This document shows, piece after piece, positions 17,584 through 24,753 of a DNA stretch of 64,000 bases; the stretch's first letter is position 1, and every line of letters begins with the position of its first letter. Position numbers and translations under genes: made by a program. This DNA comes from Bacillota bacterium (GTDB taxonomy: Bacteria; Bacillota; Clostridia; Lachnospirales; Cellulosilyticaceae): the NCBI GenBank assembly GCA_023412455.1, contig JAEYNQ010000040.1, forward strand, positions 1 to 64,000. Reading direction: 5' to 3'. Below the pieces are notes generated by a model. It searched no databases, was not told where the DNA came from, and saw only the letters and a list, made by a program, of their open reading frames with translations.

Positions 17584-17618
17584 ATTACAGATTATTGCCA
17601 TAATGTTGTCAACAATTA
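17584..17618 (-). promoter_or_regulatory. Promoter of the WYL regulator with an overlapping palindrome
   Basis: On the minus strand TTGACA (complement of 17607-17612), a 17-bp spacer and TGTAAT (complement of 17584-17589) make a good sigma-A promoter. TAATGTTGTCAACAATTA at 17601-17618 is an imperfect palindrome that covers the -35. It is a likely operator for the WYL protein, controlling itself and the divergent DJ-1-like gene. Confidence 0.6.
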
Positions 17619-17670
17619 AATAGTACAATAAAGAAGCAAACAAATCAATCTGTCGAGTAGGAGGAAATTT

Positions 17671-18309
17671 ATGATTACAATTTATGTTTACGTTCTGGAT
17701 ACTTTAGCCGACTGGGAACTGGGGTATGTTACTTCAGAGCTGAATTCTGGTCGATTTTTCAAAAAGGGTGAGCAACGTGTCTCACTAAAAATGGTTAGTT
17801 ATTCTAAAGAGCCAATCCACACAATGGGTGGGATGACAATAGTACCCGATTGCTTAATTGATGATATGGTTGTGAATGAAACAAGCATATTGCTATTACC
17901 GGGTGCAGATACATGGAATGACCCAAACCATGGTGCTATCATGGAAAAAGCAAGGGAATTTCTCGCTTTAGGGGCAACAGTGTGTGCAATCTGTGGGGCT
18001 ACTGTGGCACTTGCTAACTTTGGACTATTGGATAATCGTCCCCATACCAGTAATGGACCGGGATTTCTTGAAATGTTTTCGCCTTTGTATAAAGGGCAAA
18101 GTTTTTATATTGACAAGCCATCTGTAGCGGATAACAACCTTATTACTGCAAGCTCTACCGGAGCCTTGTTGTGGACGAAACAAATTATCGAGCGTTTAGG
18201 TGTTTTTCAACCAAACACACTGGAATCTTGGTATGACTATTTTAGTACCGGTAAACCTGAACATTTCTTTGCCCTTATGCAAACTTTGCCAGCTAGCAAT
18301 GCAAACTGA
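17671..18309 (+). CDS. DJ-1/PfpI family glutamine amidotransferase-like protein
   Basis: A 212-residue class I glutamine amidotransferase-like fold. The nucleophile elbow is ATVCAICGATVALANFG, where the Cys in AICGA is the conserved reactive residue. LLLPGADTW and the acidic residue early in the chain complete the usual site. Members include proteases, chaperones and glyoxalases; nothing here selects one. It is divergently transcribed from a WYL regulator, a common pairing. GAGGAGG-like AGGAGG precedes the ATG. Confidence 0.8.
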   Translation: MITIYVYVLDTLADWELGYVTSELNSGRFFKKGEQRVSLKMVSYSKEPIHTMGGMTIVPDCLIDDMVVNETSILLLPGADTWNDPNHGAIMEKAREFLALGATVCAICGATVALANFGLLDNRPHTSNGPGFLEMFSPLYKGQSFYIDKPSVADNNLITASSTGALLWTKQIIERLGVFQPNTLESWYDYFSTGKPEHFFALMQTLPASNAN

Positions 18310-18399
18310 CCTACTTTGTCATAAACAGAACGAGGACATAGATTATACGAGGAATACATAGACCTGTTTATAGATAGCAAGAATATAAAGCATAAAATA

Positions 18400-18421
18400 G
18401 ACAGCCACTTTAGTGGCTGTC
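18400..18421. repeat. Near-perfect palindromic hairpin
   Basis: GACAGCCACT, TT, AGTGGCTGTC: a 10-bp perfect stem with a 2-nt spacer. It lies 90 bp after the DJ-1-like gene. No T run follows, so it is not a classic terminator. Confidence 0.6.
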
Positions 18422-18654
18422 AGTAATAGTCATGTAGTTGGCAGAGAGCCATTCAGTGCCTCTTGAGCTGCAAGCCAGTAATACGCCCTTTTAGGGCCAG
18501 TGCAAACCACCCGTTTAATGGGTGGTTTTAATTTTGCTTTTTTTGACACAAAGCTATAAAAAATAAGCAAACAAGCACCTCATTTCCATTTGTTTAATAC
18601 TATATAACGAGGAAAAGTTTCCAAAGACACCAGAAAAAGGTGAGAGGTGAGTAA
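18422..18654 (+). other. Non-coding stretch with stacked hairpins ahead of the ABC operon
   Basis: No credible gene is present. GCCCTTTTAGGGC at 18485-18497 and AAACCACCC/GGGTGGTTT at 18504-18528 are two further stem-loops. The second is followed by TTAATTTT and can terminate. The tandem small hairpins ending in a CCACCC/GGGTGG stem resemble right ends of IS200/IS605-type elements, but this is from memory only. A TTGACA at 18543-18548 has no good -10 partner. The ribosome site GAGGTGA precedes the ATP-binding gene. Confidence 0.4.
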
Positions 18655-19254
18655 ATGACAAATATTATCGAAATCAAAAATGTAGATAAAAATTTTTATA
18701 CAGAGGATGGAGAAATTCATGTCTTAAAGGATTTAAGCCTAAGCTTGCAAAAAGGAAGCATTCTAGCCATATTAGGGCCTTCAGGAAGTGGGAAATCTAC
18801 GATTTTGAATTTACTAACAGCCCTTATTGAACCCACTCGTGGGGAAATAAGAATTAATGGCAAGATAGGCTATATGTTTCAAAAAGACCACCTCCTAGAG
18901 TGGCGTACGATTAGAGATAATATTACATTAGGATTAGAAATTCAACATACCAAGACGAGGGAAGCACTAGAAAAGATTGATGAACTTCTAAAAACCTATG
19001 ATTTATGGGAGTTTCGCAATCGTTTCCCTAAGGAACTTTCAGGTGGGATGCGCCAGAGGGTGGCTTTAATACGAACACTTGCTACAAATCCAGACATTTT
19101 ATTATTGGATGAACCTTTTTCTGCATTAGATTATCAGACAAGACTCCTAGTAAGTGATGATATCTATCGGATTATTAAAAAGGAGCATAAGGAAGCGATC
19201 TTAGTAACCCATGACATATCAGAAGCAATCTCCTCTAAACGGAAACAATTTTAA
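18655..19254 (+). pseudogene. ABC transporter ATPase (NitT/TauT type), 5' part, cut by a mobile element
   Basis: The first 190 codons encode a SsuB/TauB-like ATPase. Walker A GPSGSGKST is at 41-49, the Q-loop region around GYMFQKDHLLEW, signature LSGGMRQR near 128-135, Walker B ILLLDEP near 149-155, and the H-loop VTHD at 184-187. After DISEA (187-191) the frame runs into element DNA and ends with ISSKRKQF at base 19254. The missing 57 residues continue at 23710. Joining 18655-19226 to 23710-23884 gives an uninterrupted 248-residue ATPase. All nucleotide-binding motifs lie in the remaining part, so the truncated 199-aa product might retain some activity. The gene heads a transporter operon (permease and binding protein after the element). 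Confidence 0.9.
19198..19245. other. attL of the serine-integrase element
   Basis: The host ATPase sequence changes to element sequence inside CAGAAGC (19220-19226), which is repeated exactly at the right end (23703-23709). The element-side arm is GCAAT (19225-19229), 11 bp, then GGAAA (19241-19245). It mirrors the arm at the other end, as expected for half of a palindromic attP. Confidence 0.75.
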
Positions 19255-20879
19255 TATTCCCCTAGGCATTTACCTCCAAAGAGCTTAATATGGAGATTTT
19301 CTCCATCCCACTTAGCTTCTTCAATGATGCAACGTATGAGATTACGTTTAGTTTCTATTGTAGCATCCTCTTTAAGTGATGCAAATTCAGAGAGAGTCTT
19401 TCCTATAAGAGAAATGTTTATTTCTAGAACATTATTATGTTTGTTAGCATTCTCTAAATCATTTTTTTTAGCTTGTAAACGATTTGTTTCCTCACCTAGC
19501 CTATTTATCTGGTCCATAATGTACTTACTTGCTAGAGTGTCCTTAGAAATGGATAGAGTATTAATAAGAGATGCTATAGCCTTTTCATTTTCGGATATCT
19601 TATTTTGATAGGTAGTAATATCTTTTTTGAAAGCTGTAGCTTTTTGGATGCATTTTATTTTATCAATATTAAATTTATTAGCTAGGTCAGATTGAGTAGA
19701 ATGAAGCTTCCTTATTTCATCTTCAATGGCTTTATCAATTTGGTGACCAGCTAAATTTTTAATAGCACATTTACAACCATTACTTTTCTCTTTTGTTTGA
19801 CAAATATAGTAGTAATGATATTTTGTACCATCAGCACTTAGACGGCTTCTTTTAGGGCGCATATAATCTCCACAAGAACATTTAAGTACGCCAGATAGCA
19901 AGGCCTCTTGACTATGAACCTTTCTAAAAGATTTACTCCTATTCCTATCCATTATTGTTTGAGCTGTTATCCATATACAGCTATTTATTATTGGTTCATG
20001 TTTGCCTATTGCAACAATCCACTCACCCTTATCTTTGCGCTTATAGATAGTAGCTTGTGTTGTACGATTATAGGGCATTAGGGCATATTGACCGTTAAAG
20101 TCCTCTTTGCCATTAATAAGCGGATAGTCATTTGAAAGGAGATACTCATAAGCTAGAGTGTCAGCCTTTAAGTACACGGGGTTAGTAATGATAAATTTTA
20201 ATGTAGATAAATTATAAGGCTTTCCTTTTTTAGTAAAGATGTCATTTGTGATTAGAAAGGTTTCTAGTTTAATAAGGCTACCTAGTTCAATAAACTTACT
20301 AAATAACATTTGTACTAACTCTAGATCGTCTTTAACTGGCATAAGTTTATATTGCTTTCTAGTTTTACCTTCATTATCCTTTGATACAACAGCTATAGAT
20401 TTAAAGCCAAGAGGTGGAACACCCCCTAACCAACGCCCTGTTTTAGCGAGCTGAAGCATATTGTCTCTTACACGTTCTGCAATAGTCTCTCTTTCTAATT
20501 GGGCAAATACGGAAGAGATATAAGTCATGGCACGTCCCATGGGTGTACTAGTATCAAAGTGCTCTTTAATACTCACAAAGTCCACATTATTCTTTTCAAG
20601 CACCTTAAGTGTGGAAGAGAAGTCAGATACATTTCTACTAATACGGTCAAGGCGATAACACATAAGTACATCAATTTTCTTAGCCTTTATATCTTCTATA
20701 AGTCCCTTAAATTGAGGGCGGTCTATGTTACCGCCGGAGTAACCTTCATCTTCATAGACAAGAATATTGGTATTTTCAAAATGAGCTTTAGCATATTCAG
20801 AGCACATGTCTATTTGATTTTCTATGGATTCACCTTTTTCAGTTAGTTTACTTTTACGTGAGTAAATAGCTATATTCAT
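19251..20879 (-). CDS. Large serine recombinase (integrase/excisionase)
   Basis: A 542-residue site-specific recombinase. The resolvase-type catalytic domain starts IAIYSRKS, where Ser10 of the YxRxS motif is the nucleophile. It continues with YEDEGYSGGNIDRPQF, CYRLDRISRNVSDF and QLERETIAERVRDNM, all standard active-site or long-helix segments. A recombinase domain (GRWLGGVPPLGF) follows, then a zinc ribbon (LKCSCGDYMRPKRS and CKCA, about residues 325-375), then a coiled coil rich in Lys/Glu. That is the full domain order of large serine integrases. The 3' end lies only 5 bp from the attL arm, and AAGGGGGG precedes the start. It is the enzyme expected to move the element it belongs to. Confidence 0.93.
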   Translation of the reverse strand: MNIAIYSRKSKLTEKGESIENQIDMCSEYAKAHFENTNILVYEDEGYSGGNIDRPQFKGLIEDIKAKKIDVLMCYRLDRISRNVSDFSSTLKVLEKNNVDFVSIKEHFDTSTPMGRAMTYISSVFAQLERETIAERVRDNMLQLAKTGRWLGGVPPLGFKSIAVVSKDNEGKTRKQYKLMPVKDDLELVQMLFSKFIELGSLIKLETFLITNDIFTKKGKPYNLSTLKFIITNPVYLKADTLAYEYLLSNDYPLINGKEDFNGQYALMPYNRTTQATIYKRKDKGEWIVAIGKHEPIINSCIWITAQTIMDRNRSKSFRKVHSQEALLSGVLKCSCGDYMRPKRSRLSADGTKYHYYYICQTKEKSNGCKCAIKNLAGHQIDKAIEDEIRKLHSTQSDLANKFNIDKIKCIQKATAFKKDITTYQNKISENEKAIASLINTLSISKDTLASKYIMDQINRLGEETNRLQAKKNDLENANKHNNVLEINISLIGKTLSEFASLKEDATIETKRNLIRCIIEEAKWDGENLHIKLFGGKCLGEY

Positions 20880-21032
20880 AGTATCCCCCCTTAGATACTA
20901 ATCTATGTCTTATAATCTCAAAAAATTATACTTTGATTTATAACATTATGAGACGTGAGGGTAAATTTTTCGTACTAGGACAATTTATTTAAATAATAAG
21001 CTTTACTAAGTAGTAGCAAGGGGGGTTTTTAT

Positions 21033-21287
21033 GTGGCTCAAAAAATAAATATTATATGGCATCTAAGAGATGTAGAGGTGGATGATTTATCCGAACTCTA
21101 TAATATTCCTTTAACCTTACAACTCAAACAGGACCTTCAAGTACTTAGTGAAAGATTGGCTTATGCATGGATAAACATGGCACAAGATTATCTTAATAAG
21201 CAAGATAACCTTACTTATGAACAAAAATTGCAAGTAATGGAAAATTGGAAAAAGAGTTTGATAGAAGTTAATAAGCTATGTATTTAA
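21033..21287 (+). CDS. Small protein of unknown function (84 aa), element cargo
   Basis: It starts with GTG at 21033 behind AAGGGGGG, the same type of strong ribosome site as the divergent recombinase. It is rich in Leu, Gln and Asp, with a predicted helical centre (LTLQLKQDLQVLSERLAYAW) and no membrane segment. No family is recognised. The divergent position next to the recombinase would fit a directionality factor or a regulator, but there is no HTH that I can see. Confidence 0.55.
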   Translation: MAQKINIIWHLRDVEVDDLSELYNIPLTLQLKQDLQVLSERLAYAWINMAQDYLNKQDNLTYEQKLQVMENWKKSLIEVNKLCI

Positions 21288-21721
21288 TCCTATAGGCTAT
21301 ACATGTGATTTTTGGAAGGATGGGGTGATTAAGAAGTAACCCTTTTTCCTCAAGGAAGTTATAGAGTTAATAACAGTCTAGTGATTAATTAGTAGGGCTT
21401 ATAGAAAAATCTAGTAAGCTAAATGAATGGTTCTATAACCTTAATATTAATCAAATAGGGCCATATATCACATTTTATGCCTACTTTATGTAGTGGTTGT
21501 ATAAATAAGGGACAATATATACAAATATTAATAATTATGTTAATATTTAATTAATTTAATATTTAGCCTAAATAGAATAGTGTTAAAAAGGCGTTGTAGC
21601 AACTAAAGAGGGTGAAACATTACTTAAAAATGATTACTGTTATTAAAAAATAATATTAGAATAGGATAGTGGACTAGGTATTAATGCTGTATGAGATAGA
21701 AGATTTGAAAGGTTGGAGAAT
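21288..21721 (+). other. AT-rich non-coding stretch in the element
   Basis: About 430 bp with no ORF of credible length or ribosome site on either strand. It is very AT-rich towards 21510-21560. No clear terminator or repeat was seen. It separates the small recombinase-proximal gene from the largest cargo gene, so it probably holds a promoter for the latter. Confidence 0.5.
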
Positions 21722-22810
21722 ATGGTAATACAAAATGGAATAACTTATGAAAGCAATTATGGACGAGCAGCAGCTTATTATCTAGCCACCTGTGCACCGG
21801 CTCCAGTAGGCGAAGAGCGTAGGAGGGCATATGAACTGATAATCGCTATCTACTCTGCTATAGTAAGCGATGCTGCGGCGATTGGATACAAACCCGTGCC
21901 AGATGTTTCATTTGAAGTGTGGGAGCCTCATAAAGGACGTGAAAAAGATATAAAATACATACGTGGAGCAATCACAAAGATAGAAGAATTGATAGCTGAG
22001 TTGTTTTACTTAGCAGAATCAGTTGAAATACGGATGGATGGTGCTTTGCTACCTGAAGGAGCCACACTGGGAAGAATGCTGGAAAAGGTTCTTTGTGTAG
22101 TAGGCGTTATAATCCATAGGTATAGTGGCCGTATTCAGCTCATTGCCCCTAAAGGATGCTTTGATGGTTTGAGGGAGCTTGCCACAATTTCGCGTACGCA
22201 TACCATACCTATCATGGATGGTCCCAAAGAGGGTATACCTTACCTTTATTTTAGTCGGTGCGTTTTTGAACCTTCAGAAAACTGGATAGCTTTAGCCTTC
22301 GATAAGATGCTTGGGGCAGATGGACGACTTGTTTGGTTGTGTAGCCAGCTAGAAAAGCGTGGTTATAGGCGAATAGATTGCTATGACGGGAAGAGAATTA
22401 GCCTTGATTATGTCAAACAGCATGGAAAGAAGGAAGAACCTATAAAATTGCCTTATGCAGAGCGGACTCATTCAGGAATCAATTTGAGTTATGAAGAACT
22501 AAAGCTTGAGCCAGGTTGTTTAACGCTCAGAATGCCCATGTTCAAAACTATTCTAAAATGCGCACAGAAGTTGCCGGAGAATGTTGTAGGATTTATTGAA
22601 CGTTTCACAAAGACTTGTGATGGATGTCGATTTTGCGTACAGATGGATAAAACACATACGCGTTCACTTGCGTCTGTAAATATGGGTGAGAAAAACAAAT
22701 GCCCCTATTTTCCAGCCTTTGGCATGAATTGGCGTCAACTGCCACCAGAACTTGCTGAGATTATTCTAGTTTTATTTGATGCCCTAGACGAACTTGCAGA
22801 ATTAGCATAA
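21722..22810 (+). CDS. Unknown cysteine-containing protein (362 aa), main cargo gene
   Basis: A soluble protein that I do not recognise functionally. The middle is mixed hydrophobic/charged without membrane helices. The C-terminal ~75 residues hold a Cys cluster, KTCDGCRFCVQMDK (CxxCxxC) followed 20-odd residues later by KCPYFPAFGMNWRQLPPEL, which looks like a metal-binding module. I have the impression of similar uncharacterised proteins in Lachnospiraceae but cannot name a family. A TTG at 21713 is in frame; the ATG at 21722 behind AAAGGTTGGAG is preferred. It is visibly less AT-rich than the flanking element DNA, which suggests a different recent origin. It is the only sizeable non-recombinase gene in the element. 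Confidence 0.7.
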   Translation: MVIQNGITYESNYGRAAAYYLATCAPAPVGEERRRAYELIIAIYSAIVSDAAAIGYKPVPDVSFEVWEPHKGREKDIKYIRGAITKIEELIAELFYLAESVEIRMDGALLPEGATLGRMLEKVLCVVGVIIHRYSGRIQLIAPKGCFDGLRELATISRTHTIPIMDGPKEGIPYLYFSRCVFEPSENWIALAFDKMLGADGRLVWLCSQLEKRGYRRIDCYDGKRISLDYVKQHGKKEEPIKLPYAERTHSGINLSYEELKLEPGCLTLRMPMFKTILKCAQKLPENVVGFIERFTKTCDGCRFCVQMDKTHTRSLASVNMGEKNKCPYFPAFGMNWRQLPPELAEIILVLFDALDELAELA

Positions 22811-22835
22811 AACTGTGCAAGGTTATAAAGGAATA

Positions 22836-22892
22836 GCCGTTGTGGTATAGAATTATTGTGTTGGTATTCTATATAATAGTCTTAGCAACGGC
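22836..22892. repeat. Nested inverted repeat upstream of two small genes
   Basis: GCCGTTG (22836-22842) pairs with CAACGGC (22886-22892), and an inner TATAGAAT/ATTCTATA pair lies within. TATAAT at about 22872-22877 falls inside. It could be a promoter with a dyad operator, or an RNA hairpin. It ends about 25 bp before the next gene. Confidence 0.5.
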
Positions 22893-22916
22893 ATTCAAGA
22901 AAAGGAAGTGAATGAG

Positions 22917-23093
22917 TTGGAAGAAAAGAACAGTCAGACAGAAGCTAATAAGAAGTGGCAGCAGCAAAACAAAGAGTACTCTAATTATTTAAAAGCTAGA
23001 TCTACAGCTAGAGGGTTTATTAAAAATAGAGCCACTGCTGAAGACTTAAGAGAAATAGAGCAGCTAATTGCTAAGAGAAAAAAAGAATTGTAG
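22917..23093 (+). CDS. Small helical protein of unknown function (58 aa), element cargo
   Basis: Charged, helical, no Cys. The core KEYSNYLKARSTARGFIKNR and RATAEDLREIEQLIAKRKK recalls short proteins found in many clostridial integrative elements and prophages, where no role is known. AAAGGAAGTG at 22901-22910 is best spaced for the TTG at 22917; a GTG at 22908 is an alternative in the same frame. It may be co-transcribed with the next gene. Confidence 0.6.
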   Translation: MEEKNSQTEANKKWQQQNKEYSNYLKARSTARGFIKNRATAEDLREIEQLIAKRKKEL

Positions 23094-23186
23094 ATTATAT
23101 ATTAGGGCCAGGTGCAGAGCTTGGTCTTATTATTGTATAATATATGGAGTATACATTTAGATTTATATAGGATGAGTGTATAAAAA

Positions 23187-23399
23187 ATGGCAAAATATTT
23201 AAATGAAATCTATGAATTAACGAATGATGGCGCATTTGTAAAGGTTAATCTAAAAGATGAAAGAGAAATTGAATGTGTTGCAGATTGTTATTGTGAAGAT
23301 GATGAGGAAGAAGGAGGCTACATTCCAGCTTTACTTATAGTTACTAGAGAAGGAGAATACGAAATATTAGTTGAGAAAGATATTTATAGAGTGGAATGA
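23187..23399 (+). CDS. Small acidic protein of unknown function (70 aa), element cargo
   Basis: Very acidic in the centre (YCEDDEEEGG) with beta-like edges (FVKVNLKDEREIECVADC, ALLIVTREGEYEILVEKDIY). This could form a small SH3-like or OB-like barrel. No family is recognised. It starts with ATG but has a weak ribosome site. It is the last gene before the element's right end. Confidence 0.55.
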   Translation: MAKYLNEIYELTNDGAFVKVNLKDEREIECVADCYCEDDEEEGGYIPALLIVTREGEYEILVEKDIYRVE

Positions 23400-23682
23400 A
23401 AAGATGTTATTAAGTATATTCACCAGAGCAGCCTATTACTAAGTGTACAAAATATCGTTTGTTTAGGAATAGTGACATTAGGATGTACTCCTACTAGAAG
23501 GAGTGTGATCTTATGTACAGAGGAGTTGAAAATATTAAGCCATTGTAATTAGATATAATAGTGAAGGTACAGCGCCTAAAACAGTACATTAAACAAACCC
23601 TAGCTTAATTGCTAGGGCATTTTTGGTTGTATTGATTTGAGATAAACTGATAAATAACTGCTACATTATGTAATCTAAATTA
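23400..23682 (+). other. Non-coding right end of the element
   Basis: About 280 bp with no credible ORF. A perfect small terminator sits at 23598-23617 (listed separately). The remainder is AT-rich and leads to the attR arm. Confidence 0.5.
23598..23626 (+). terminator. Terminator near the element's right end
   Basis: CCCTAGC, TTAATT, GCTAGGG, then CATTTTTGG. It shields the downstream transporter genes from element transcription. Confidence 0.75.
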
Positions 23683-23730
23683 TTTCCATTTGCGTGATAT
23701 TGCAGAAGCCATATCTATGGCGGATGAAGT
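23683..23730. other. attR of the serine-integrase element
   Basis: The element-side arm TTTCC (23683-23687), 11 bp, ATTGC (23699-23703) meets AGAA and then GCCATATCTATGG of the ATPase gene. CAGAAGC at 23703-23709 repeats the attL core. Confidence 0.75.
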
Positions 23731-23884
23731 GAGTGTTCTTTCGAGGCGACCGGCTAAGATTAAAAACACCTATAAAATTAAATTGACTATAGAGGGAGAG
23801 AAAACACCTCTGACAGCCCGTAAGGCACCTGAGTTTAAGGATTATTTTGATGCACTGTGGAAGGAGCTGGATGTGAATGCTTAA
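23710..23884 (+). pseudogene. ABC transporter ATPase, 3' part
   Basis: The remaining C-terminal 57 codons of the interrupted ATPase begin at the codon for Ala191 and continue ISMADEVSVLSRRPAKIK. This is the segment that normally follows the H-loop (EAxxLADRVxVLSxRPGxI), and it ends DALWKELDVNA. It has no start signal of its own. The stop overlaps the permease start by 8 bp, as in an intact translationally coupled operon, which supports the 5' and 3' pieces having been one gene. Confidence 0.9.
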
Positions 23885-24752
23885 TGAGAGAAGTGAAGGT
23901 TACAAACAATTTATAATAGATAAAAAAAAGAAACAACGCAAGATTCGTTTATGGCAGCTAGCCCTTACCATCGGTTTTGTTGTTTTGTGGGAGCTATTGG
24001 CACAACTTGGACTCATTAATACCTTTCTAGTAAGTAGTCCCTCTCAAATCTTTAAACTATTTGGTGTGTATTTAAAGGATGGGAGCTTATTTAAGCATAT
24101 AGGGATTTCAGTATGGGAAACGGTGCTAGGGTTTTCAATAGGGACCTTTTTAGGAATAGGCATTGCCATTGTTTTATGGTGGTCAGATACAGTAGCCAAG
24201 GTATGTGATCCTATTCTGGTTGTACTCAATGCTCTACCTAAAACAGCTCTTGCCCCTATTTTAATCGTATGGGCGGGTGCAGGAATAACAGGGATTGTAG
24301 TAACAGCTATAACCATTTCTATTATTACCACCATTTTGTCAGCCTATAACTATTTTATCAATGCAGAAGAGGACAAAATGAAGATGTTAAAAAGTTTTGG
24401 AGCCAGCAAATATCAACTCTTAACCAAGCTCATATTGCCTTCTAATGTGGGAAATATCATTAATATTATTAAGATTAATATAGGTCTTTCGTGGGTGGGG
24501 GTCATTGTTGGTGAATTTTTGGTTTCACGCTATGGACTTGGTTATTTAATTGTTTATGGTGGGCAGGTTTTTCGATTAGACTTAGTCATGATGGGGGTGG
24601 TAGTTCTGGCTTTTTGTGCCTTTATTATGTATGAGATTGTAAGCCTTATTGAAAAAATATATTCTTCCAAAAGAGTCACCAAACAAACCCAAATCGAGTA
24701 TGTTATAACAGGTAATTGTAAAAATATACCAGTCAATAACGAGGTGAAATAG
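23877..24752 (+). CDS. ABC transporter permease, NitT/TauT (SsuC-like) family
   Basis: A 291-residue membrane permease with six predicted helices. The EAA-type loop (FGASKYQLLTKLILPSNVGNI) that contacts the ATPase is clear, and ALPKTALAPILIVWAG is the family's signature before it. It starts inside the ATPase stop. The substrate is unknown (nitrate, sulfonate, thiamine-precursor and riboflavin-type importers share this fold). With the ATPase broken upstream, transport depends on the truncated ATPase or on excision of the element. Confidence 0.9.
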   Translation: MLNERSEGYKQFIIDKKKKQRKIRLWQLALTIGFVVLWELLAQLGLINTFLVSSPSQIFKLFGVYLKDGSLFKHIGISVWETVLGFSIGTFLGIGIAIVLWWSDTVAKVCDPILVVLNALPKTALAPILIVWAGAGITGIVVTAITISIITTILSAYNYFINAEEDKMKMLKSFGASKYQLLTKLILPSNVGNIINIIKINIGLSWVGVIVGEFLVSRYGLGYLIVYGGQVFRLDLVMMGVVVLAFCAFIMYEIVSLIEKIYSSKRVTKQTQIEYVITGNCKNIPVNNEVK

Positions 24753-24753
24753 T

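Larger units (their letters stand above)
19223..23705. mobile_element. 4.48-kb serine-recombinase integrative element inside an ABC ATPase gene
   Basis: A compact element bounded by the 7-bp repeat CAGAAGC (19220-19226 and 23703-23709). The symmetry centre places the crossover dinucleotide GA at 19222-19223 and 23705-23706. Gene order: large serine recombinase on the minus strand at the left edge, then four plus-strand genes of unknown function, then a terminator. No relaxase, replicase, capsid or other conjugation gene is present, so it would rely on its own recombinase only for excision/integration, or on another element for transfer. Precise removal restores the ATPase reading frame. Confidence 0.85.

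Noticed and set aside
19251..23399. Prophage or conjugative element
   Set aside because: No capsid, portal, terminase, relaxase or coupling-protein gene is present in the 4.48 kb.
18655..23884. Two independent ABC genes instead of one split gene
   Set aside because: The 3' piece has no start, begins exactly at the codon following the break, and overlaps the permease start as an operon gene would.
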